Assembly: GCA_902806565.1 (NCBI GenBank)
Contig: CADCXA010000031.1
Span: forward strand, 2,046,001-2,110,000
DNA from: Hypoxylon rubiginosum
Taxonomy: Eukaryota; Ascomycota; Sordariomycetes; Xylariales; Hypoxylaceae
Reading direction: 5' to 3'
Length of the DNA stretch: 64,000 nt
Shown here: positions 54,345 through 64,000 of the stretch, one piece after another
Layout of the letters: the number at the start of each line of letters is the position of its first letter
How positions within the stretch are numbered: position 1 is the first letter of the stretch
Notes under the pieces: model-generated
Database searches by the model: none
Told to the model about the DNA's origin: nothing
The model's input: the letters and a program-made list of their open reading frames with translations, nothing else
Program-made: the position numbers and the translations under genes

Positions 54345-54612
54345 AATAAAAATTAATTTATTTTTATTTTATTAATATTATTATAATTTTACCGGTTAAT
54401 TAAATATTTAAAATCGCTTTATATTTTTTAATTTTTTTTTTTACGGTTTTATTATAATAAAATTTATAAAAATATAAATAATATTAAAAAGTTATATAAA
54501 ATAAGTTTTATTTAATTATATTAATTATTATTATTTTTAAGCGGTAATAAAATAAATTAATTAATTTTAAAAAAAATTTAAAAAACATATATTAAAATAT
54601 AATTAATTAATT
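54345..54612. repeat. internal direct repeat, copy B
   Basis: Matches copy A with an extra ~55 bp near 54455-54510. It keeps several C/G bases lost in A, for example ttttaccggttaatt against ttttattaattaatt and tttaagcggtaataa against tttaagttataataa, all C-to-T or G-to-A. Confidence 0.6.
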
Positions 54613-54652
54613 AAAACTTTTAAAACTTAAATTTATTTATAATATAAAAAAA

Positions 54653-54678
54653 ACCCTCACCCCCCCCCCTCTCTTTTT
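54653..54678. repeat. C/T homopolymer tract inside the AT block
   Basis: A run of C (broken by T and A) followed by a long T run, the only C-dense spot in the block. CpC is a poor RIP target, since RIP prefers CpA, which would explain its survival. Confidence 0.7.
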
Positions 54679-57600
54679 TTTTTTTAACTAAAAAACAAGT
54701 TATATAACTAGTAAAATAAAAATTTAAATTAATATAAAACATAAAATTTATTATATATATTATAAATTTTATAATTAAAATTATAATTAAAATTTTAAAA
54801 ACTTAATTTTAATATTTTCTTTTTAATTTTAAATTTTAATAAAAAAATATAATATTAAAAGATATTATAAAAATAATTATTTTTTTATTATTTTATAAAA
54901 GAAATCTAGTTATAATAATTTTTATATAAAAAAATTAACGTATAATATTATATAAAATAATTATAATTATATAAATAATTATATAAATTTTAAATATTTA
55001 AATAATTAATTTTTATTATTAATTTATAATTAAATTTTAAATTTCTTTTAATATTTTATATATATATATAATTTTAATTATTTAATAAATTTATATAGTT
55101 TATTTTATATTAAAAGTTAAAAAAAAAAAAAAAAAAAACTAAAAAACTAAAAAACTATATAAATATTTTTATAAATTTATATTTTAAATTTATATATATA
55201 TTTATAAATTAAAACTATTTAAAAATAATAATAAATTTAATAAAAAAATTAATTATTAATATTAATAAATTATTAAAATATTTATTAATAAACTTATTTT
55301 ATAAATTAATATAAGTTTTTATAAAAATTTATATATTAAATAAAAAATATAATAATATTAATAGTTTTAATTAATAAAAAAAATAGTTAATTTTTATTAA
55401 TATAATAACCGTGATATTTATATTAAAAATTATTAATTTTAATTTTTTAATTTTAATTTTAAAAATTAAATTTTTTTATTAAAATATTTATTACTTTAAA
55501 ATATAAATAAATTATATATCTTATAATAAAAACATTTTAATTAATTTATTATTAAAACTTTTTTTTATTAAAAATAAAAACAAATTAATTATATAATATA
55601 AAAAATAATAAATTAATTTAAATAAAATAAACATTAAATATTATAATTTAAAAATAAATTTAAAAATAAAAACTTTAAATAATATAATAAATATAAAATA
55701 AAAATATAAATTAATATAAAATATAAAATTTATTATATATATTATAAATTTTATAATTATATTAAAATTACTTATAAATTATAAATTTATAAGTATTTTA
55801 ATTATTTTATAATTAATTACTTTAAAATTATACTTTAAAACCGTAACTTTTATAATTTAATTTATAAAGTTATATTATTTATTATAATTTTATAATTATT
55901 TTCTTTATTTTAAATATAGTTTTAAAATATATTTAATATAATATTTTTATTTAATATTAACTTTTATTTAGTTATAATAAATCGTAATAAATTAAAATTA
56001 TAATTAAAATTTTAAAAATTTAATTTTAATATATTTATAATATTTTAAATTATATAATTAATTATTATTTTTATAATTATTTATTTATAATATTTAATTA
56101 ATTTATATTATTAATATAATTTATAAAAAAATATTTATTTAATTTTAATTAAATATATTTAAAAATAAAATAACTAAATAATTATATTTTTAATTATTTA
56201 ATTATTTAATTAATTTATTATTTTTTTTAATTATATTTATAAAACTTATAAAAAAATAATTTAATTTTTTAATTATAATATAAATAAATTTAATTAAATT
56301 TAATTAAACGTATTTAAAAAATATATAAATTTATAAAAAAGTATTTTAATATATTTTAATTATTCTTTTTAAATAAATTTAATTAAATTTAATTAAATAT
56401 ATTTTAAAAAAATATAAATATATAAAATAAAATTTTAATATATTTAAAATATTTTTAAATAAATTTAATTAATTTATAGTTTTTTTATTATATTTATAAG
56501 TTTTATAAAAATATTTTAATATTTTAATTAATTTTAAATATAATTAATTAAGTTTAATTAAATATAATAAAAAAAAAATATAATTTTTATTTATTTAATT
56601 TTTAGTTATTTAATTAATTTATTATTTAATTAATTTAAACTTTTTTTTATTATATTTATAAAGTTTATAAAAAAGTATTTAAAATTTAATTTTAATTTAA
56701 ATATATTTAATTAAATTTAATTAAATATAATTAAAATATAAATAATATATAATTATTAAATCTTTTAAAAATAATAAATATATTTAATAAAATTTAATTA
56801 ATTATATTAAAAATTTTTTTTTTGTAATTATTTAAACTTTTAAAAATAAAATATATTAATTTAAAAATAAATTATTTATATTAATTCAAGTTTTTAATTA
56901 TAAATATTTTTTAAATATTTTATATTATATTAATAATAAAATATTAATTTATATTTATATTTATATATAATAAAAAATTAAACTTAAATCTTTATTTTTA
57001 TAAAACTTTCTTTTTTTAGTTTTTTTTTTAAAAAATCTTTTTTTATTATATTTAAACTTTTATTTTTATTTTTATTTAATTATAATATAACTTTTAATAT
57101 TTAAAATAAATATTTATTTATTTTATTAAATTATATAATAAAATAAGTATTTTTTAATATTAAAACTTAATTATAAAAATCTTTTAAATTTAAAATATAT
57201 AAATATTCTTTTTTATTTTTAATATTATAATTATTTTTTATTTTAATAGTTAATATATTATTATTTTAACTTTTTTATTTATTATAATTTATTTTTTAAA
57301 ATATATATATATATTTATTAAATTTATTAAATAAATTTATATTTTAAATTAATAAAAACCAGTTATTTATTAATAATATTAAACTGAAAATAATAATAAT
57401 AATAATAATAAAATTAACTTTAAATAAATAAAATTAACTTATTAATTTATATTTTTTAAAACTATAAAATTATTATTTTATTATTTAATTTTAAATTTTC
57501 TTTTATTTCTTTTATATAAATTTTCTATAAAAATTATTTTTAATTATTACCTTTTAAATTAAGGTTTAAATAATTATTTATTAAATAATATAAATAATTA

Positions 57601-60015
57601 TTTTATAAAATTATAATATTTTAAAATCTTTATTAATAATAAATATTCCTAGTTATATATATAAGTTTTTTATAATATTAATAATTTTTTTAATAGATTT
57701 TTTAATACTTTTTTTATAAGAAGTTATTTTATATTATAAAAAAACTTTTTTTTTAATTAATAAAAATTTATTATTATAAAAATAAAACTTATATTTTAAT
57801 TATTTTTAAATTTTAATAAGTTATATTAAAAATGATTTTATTAAAAAAATAATTTTTATAAATTAATATTACTTTTAATTATATTTATAAATAAAAAGCT
57901 TTTATTTTTATAAATTTATTAAATAATTTGTTTTTTTATTTATAATTTTTAAATAAAATAACTTTTTACTGTTATTAATATTAATTAATTTAATTATAAT
58001 AAATAACTATTTAAATGTTTTATTAAAACGTATATTAATATTTATTTTATTAAAATTTAATAAATTATCTAGCTTTTTTTAAAAAATTTAAAATATTAAG
58101 TATAAAATTAAATTAAAGCTAGTAATATTAAATATTAAAATAAAAATAAAAATAAAATATATTTACATTTAATTTTAATTATTATATTTTAATAATATTT
58201 AATTATTTTTAATGAAACTTAAAAGAAATTAATAATATATTAATATATAATTTAAATATTTAAATAATTTTAATATACGTTTATTTTTTTATAACTTTTT
58301 ATTTTATTTGTTTTTTATATAATAAAATATATTATAATATAATATATTAAATATATTTTAAAAATACTAATTTAAAAGTTTTTTTTTTATATATACTTTT
58401 ATTTATTTATAAATTTCCTTATTTTTTATTTAAATTCCTTGTTTATATTTTTTAATTTTAATTAATATTAAATGTTTTTTTTAGTTATTATTATTTTATT
58501 TATTTTTAATATATAAATATTATTATATTTTAATATATAATTAAGTTTTTTTAAAATTTATTATTATTTAAAATTAACTTATTATAATTATATATTATTT
58601 ATTTATTTTTTATTTTTATATAATAAATATATATAGATTTTTTAAAATTTATATTAAATATAAAGAAATTCGTATATTATTTAAAATAAGTTTTAATCTT
58701 TATATAAAAAATTTCTATTATATTTATTATTTATATTATATTTTAAAATAATATTAATTATTAAATAAAATTAATTTAAATATATTTTATTAGTTTAAGC
58801 GTTTTTAAAAATTTAAAACTAAAAAAAACAAACTAAATAAATAATAATAATTTAAGGTTTAAAATTAATAATTTTTAAAGTAAAATTATTTATTATATTT
58901 TTTATATTTTTATTATAAAAAAAATTAAACTTTATTATATATTATAAAATTTAATTATATAATAATAAACTTATATAAATAAATATTTATAATATTAACG
59001 TTATAAATAAGTAATATAATTTTTATAATATATTTTATTAATTTAATAAATAATTTAAAAAAGAAAAAAAAAATAAAGTTTTTATATTTTATTATAAAAA
59101 TAAAAATATATAATTAATAAAAATTTATAAATTTCTTAAGTTTTTATAATTATTATTAATTAATTTTAATTTAAAAACTTAAAAGTTTTAAAAAAAACAT
59201 TTAATAATTTATTTTACTTTTTTTATTTATTTATTTTATATAAATTTATTAATTATAATAATAATAATTTAAATTTTAATTATTTTTAAATTTAAAAACT
59301 TTTATATTATATAACCAGCTTTTTAAAAATAATAAAAAATAAAAAATTTAAATATATTTAATTATATTTTTATAATTTATAATTAATTATTTAATATTAA
59401 TTTATTATTAATAATAATAATTTAAATTTAAATATTTTAATATGACTTTTTAAAAAAATTTATATAAATAATTTATATATTAAAAAATATATTATAATTT
59501 AAAAATAAAAATAAAAAATTATAAATAATTTAAAAACTTAAATATAAATAATTTTCTAATTTAATTTATATTAAAACTTAATTTAAATAAAATCTTTAAA
59601 AAAAATATAAATTAATAATATAAAAATCTTTTTTTATTTAAAAAACATTATTATTATAAGTTTCGAAAAAAATATTATAGGAAATTCCTAGTAAATCTTT
59701 TATTATATATTTTTACATTGTATTAACGTTATATTATATTTAAATTAAATAATAAAAAATTAAAGTTTTTATTATATTTATTTAATTAGTTAAATTTATT
59801 TAGCTTTTTAATTAAATGTATTTATTTTAATAAATCTTATTACTTATTACTAGTTATTTAAGCTTTTAATTTTAATTTTAATTTTTTAATTATTAATTTA
59901 AAAGTATATATAAAAAAATATAACTTAAATTAAAAGTTTTATATAATTAAAAAAATTTTAATGATATTAATTATTAATTAATATGAAGTTTAATAATATA
60001 AGATTAATAAATTAT

Positions 60016-60107
60016 TTAATTTTAAATTTAAATTAAATAAGGATTTTAAATAAAAAAACGCTTAATTTTAAATTTAAATTAAATAAAGATTTTAAATAAA
60101 AAAACGT
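60016..60107. repeat. 46-bp tandem duplication
   Basis: The sequence from aattttaaatttaaatt to aaaaaaacg at 60018-60060 is repeated at 60064-60106 with one G-to-A difference (aaggat against aaagat). Confidence 0.8.
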
Positions 60108-60435
60108 ATTTAATATATAATAATAATTTAATAATTATTTTATTAAAAAAATTATATAAGTTTTATATAAATAAAACTTTAATTTAATTTAAATATAAAA
60201 TAATTTAAAAATTAAATTTATAATTTAATTAATTAAACTTTTAATAATATAATAATAAATTAGTTTATTTATATATAATTATTTTTATAATTTTTATAAT
60301 TTATATAACTTTTATAAAAATCTTAAATTTAAGTTTATATAAAAGTAATTTTTTTATAATTTATAAATTATTTCTTTAAATAAATATTAATAATTTAAAT
60401 TTAATTAACTTTTATATATTATTATATTTTATAAA

Positions 60436-60560
60436 AAAATTTTATAACCGGCGAAATAAACCTTAGAAAAAAAAGCCATGTATTTAAGCTTTTTAAAGTT
60501 TATAAAAAGCTGTAACTTAAATACGTGGCTTTTTATTTTAAAGCGGCTATAAAATTTTAA
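60436..60560. repeat. long inverted repeat (palindrome)
   Basis: The left arm (60436-60497) and right arm (60502-60560) are near-complementary around a centre near 60498: outer parts aaattttataaccggcg / agcggctataaaattt and inner parts aaaagccatgtatttaag / cttaaatacgtggctttt. Differences between the arms are mainly transitions. It retains more G/C than anything else within several kb. It could be a pair of terminal inverted repeats of a MITE-like element. Confidence 0.7.
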
Positions 60561-63500
60561 AAATTAAAAATATTATTAATATTATTTTAAAAGTTATAAA
60601 AAAAAGTTAATAATAAAAAAATTTATTTTAATTAAATAAATTATAATAAAAAAATATTATTTTTTTATATATATATTTTTATAAATTATTTAATATATAT
60701 ATTATTTATTTATATATTAATATAATTATATAAAAAAACTAACTATAATTTAAATATATAATTTTATAATAAAAGTTATAAAAAAAAACTTATTTTTATA
60801 ATAACATTTTTAATATTATTTATATAATTATAAATAAAAAGTATTAATTTTATTTATATTTAATTAATTTTTTTAATAATATTTAATTAATATTTAAATT
60901 ATTATAAAATAAGTTATTTTAAAATAATTAAAATATAAAGAAAATAACTTATAAAAAGCTTTTTAAAATAATTTTTATAATGTTATTTTAATTAAAAATA
61001 TTAATTTAATTAATATTAATTATAATATATATTTATTATTTTTATTTATTAATGATAAAAAATTTATACTTTATTATTATTAAAACTTAATAATTAGTAT
61101 TTATTATTTAAATTAATTAATTATTTTTATTATTTTTATTATTAATTTAAATTAATTAAATATAAAAAATAAGTTGTTTTTAAATTAAACTACAAATAAT
61201 TAATTTAATATTAATATTTATATTTTTAAATAATATTATAAAAAAAAACTATTTTAATAAATATTATAATATAGTTTAAACGATTAAATATTAAAAAAAA
61301 AACTTATTTTATATATATTATTTAATTTTATTATTATTATTAAATTATAATTAATTTATAAAACCTTTAAATATTAATTATATTATATAAATTAAAATTC
61401 TAAAAACCGATAATAATTTAAATAATATTTTATAATAAATAATATTATTTAATATAACATATAAACCTTATAACGTAATAAATTTAAAATTATTTTACAT
61501 AATTAAATATTATTATTTTAAAAGCTTTTTAAAGTTATTTTATTTTAAAACTATAATTAAATTAAATAAATATTTAATATATAAATAAAAATTATATATT
61601 AAGATTTTAAGTTATTTAAATTTAATAAAATAAAATAATAAATAAATAATATTATATAACTTTTTTTTTAATTAAAAATACTTAATATATATTAATATTA
61701 AAATTTATATTATTATAAAAAAATTAAATATATTTATAAATATATTTATAAAAATAATAATTAAATTATAATTTATATATATTAAAAAGAAATATTATTA
61801 TAATAAAATTAAAATTAAAATTCATTTTATAATAAAATTAATAAATATTTATATAACTGTTATATTAAACCGTATAAATTAATATGTTGTTTTTTAAAAT
61901 TTTTAGTTTATAATATATATATATTTATTTAATTTTTAGTTATTTATTTAAAAAACAATTTTTTTTATATTAAAAATAACTTTGAATTAATAATAAAAAC
62001 CTTAAAATAAAACTATATAACTTTTATAATATAATTTAAATATAATAAAATTTATAAAAATAATTAAAATATTTTATATTAAAACTTTTTATATTTATTT
62101 TAATAATATATAAAAATAAATAAATAAAATATAAATAAAAAATAATAAAAAAACTTAATTAAATATATTTTATTTATTTAAAAACTGATAAAAATTTAAT
62201 TTATAAATACTTTTAATTTTAATTTTTAAAATTAAAAGTTAATTTAATTTAATAAAATATAATAATATTTAATATTTAACGTTTTAAAATATTTATTAAA
62301 TTTAAAGCTTTTTAAAAAATAATAATTATTAAAAAAATTTCTTTAAAAAAACGTAAATATTTTTTATTAACGGTTAATTAAAAGTTGTTTTTATATATAT
62401 TTTATAAAAAAACAATATTTAAAATTTAATTTATATTTAAAATAAATTTTAAAAGTTTATATATAATAATTTAATATAAATACTTAATAAAATATAAAGT
62501 TTATTTAATTTAAATAAAACTATTTATTTAGATTATAATTTATATTTAATTAAAATAATTATTATAAATTTAAAAAATTAAAATAAACTAAGTTTTTTTT
62601 TATTTTAATTTAATTAAAAAACATTTTATATTAATTACTTATTTAAAAAAAAATTAAATTATAATTATAATATTTAAATAAGTTTATATAATAAAACGTT
62701 TTTAATATTAAATAATAATTAATATATTATATATAATATTATTATAATAACTTTTAAGTAAATTTTCTTTTTATATATTTTTATTTATAAAATTTAATTA
62801 AAATTAAAAAAACCGTTTTATATTTAATATTTTATTATTATTATTAATTTAAAAAGAAAATTATATTATATATAGTTTTATTTAATATTATAACGTTTTT
62901 ATTATTTAATAGAAAAATTATTTATTTATAGTTTAAACTTTTTTTTATTTTAAATAATAATTTAATAAATATTATTAATTATATAAAATATAATTATTAT
63001 ATAATATAAATATATATTTAAAATAGTTTATAAAATATAATATAATATATAAAAAAATTAATTTTTATTTAATAAAATATTTATTTTATTTAAAAAGATT
63101 TTTTTATAAATTTTTTTTTTAGTTAAAAAAAAATTAAAATTATAAATTATTAATATTTATAATTTAAGTTTTAAAGATCATATTTAATAAAATAATATAA
63201 AAAATATAAAGTTTTTATAATAATTTCAAAGACTTTTTTATAACTTTAAAACTAATTAATTAATATTATTATTTAATATAATAAAAATATTTTATAATAT
63301 TAAAAGTTTTTGTAATTATATTTATTTAAAAAAGGATTTAAATAATATATTATATAATTTAAATGTTTTTATTTTTAAATTTATTTTATTTATATATAAT
63401 ATATTTATATAAGAAATTAATAATAACTTATTATTAAATATTTTAAAAAAAAAATACTTTTTAATAAATAAGTTTATTAAAAAAAATAATTAATAAATTA

Positions 63501-64000
63501 AAAAAATACTAATTAAAATAGTTTAAATTTTATAATAAAATAAAATATTATTAATTAAATTAAAATTAAAAGTTAGGTTTTTTATTATAATATTACGTAA
63601 TTTAAACTTTAATTAAAATTTTTATAATAATATTTAAATAATTATAACTTAATTTAATAAATAAAATATAAAAATTAAAAGTTTTAATAAATTTTTAATA
63701 AAATAAAATATATTTTATAAAAAATTAATTTAATTTAAAATAATTAAAACTGGTTATTTATATAATTTAAATAATAGTTTTTAATATTAATTTATTTTAT
63801 TATAATTATAAATAAATTATAAAAATAATTTTTTAATATAATTAATATTAATTAAAAGATTTTTATATTTATATATAAATAATTTTATATATAAATAATT
63901 TTATATTTAAATAATTTTATATAATTATATTAAAAGTTAATTTTATTTAAAAATTAAAACTTTTAAAAACATTAAAAATAAAATTTAATAAACTTTTAAA

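Larger units (their letters stand above)
53631..64000. repeat. AT-rich RIP block, truncated by the window edge
   Basis: More than 10 kb in which almost all bases are A or T, with isolated C or G. No coding frame, RNA gene or recognisable transposon survives. Internal duplications, a C-tract and a long inverted repeat are listed separately. Such isochores in Pezizomycotina are RIPed transposon nests, and some mark centromeres or subtelomeres; which one applies here cannot be told. Confidence 0.9.

Noticed and set aside
53631..64000. CRISPR-like or replication-origin repeats in the AT block
   Set aside because: The short repeats are explained by two-letter composition and RIPed duplications; spacing is irregular, and CRISPR arrays do not occur in fungal nuclei.

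Overview
This window is a chromosome segment of a filamentous ascomycete (Pezizomycotina, most likely Sordariomycetes; order not resolvable here). The evidence is short introns of 50-100 bp with GT...AG ends and CTAAC/CTGAC-like branch points, fungal-only families (UstYa/DUF3328, HET, NDT80, fungal rhodopsin, DUF7708, DUF7025-AAA), a DIM-2-type DNA methyltransferase, and sharply bounded AT blocks whose mutations have the C-to-T/G-to-A signature of repeat-induced point mutation (RIP).

Layout. 0-2.1 kb: the 3' part of a UstYa-like gene and a convergent membrane protein of unknown function. 2.4-7.8 kb: an intronless 794-aa protein joining a degenerate trypsin-like fungal domain to an NDT80 DNA-binding domain. 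Its 3' end is tandemly duplicated with an exact 977-bp period and heavily RIPed (about 4.85-6.6 kb), followed by a broken HET-domain relic. 7.8-31.3 kb is the conserved core: omega-like GST, serine hydroxymethyltransferase, vacuolar aspartic protease, a large Q/P-rich nuclear protein, an SRR1-like protein, a BNR/sialidase-fold protein, an RMD1/DUF155 mitochondrial protein divergent from a PPR-like mitochondrial protein, and a tRNA-Ile(AAU). 31.8-52.9 kb is accessory: a fungal rhodopsin-family 7TM protein, an SDR, a possible polyketide synthase relic, the DIM-2-like cytosine methyltransferase, a DUF7708 protein, a broken C2H2 zinc-finger gene running into an AAA ATPase, three related small genes sharing a GNWFxWW-type motif (one with a stop), and a D-2-hydroxyacid dehydrogenase. 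53.1-64 kb: seven 74-bp tandem repeats decay step by step into an AT block of more than 10 kb that runs off the right edge.

How it fits together. The core genes serve housekeeping metabolism (one-carbon, vacuolar proteolysis, detoxification, mitochondrial expression). The accessory half records genome defence: a DNA methyltransferase gene lies in the same window as two RIP blocks, and several accessory genes carry transition-type lesions (stop codons at CAA or CGA positions, loss of conserved glycines) consistent with RIP reaching into or near genes. Exon boundaries were worked out by hand from reading phase and family conservation; no database search was run.
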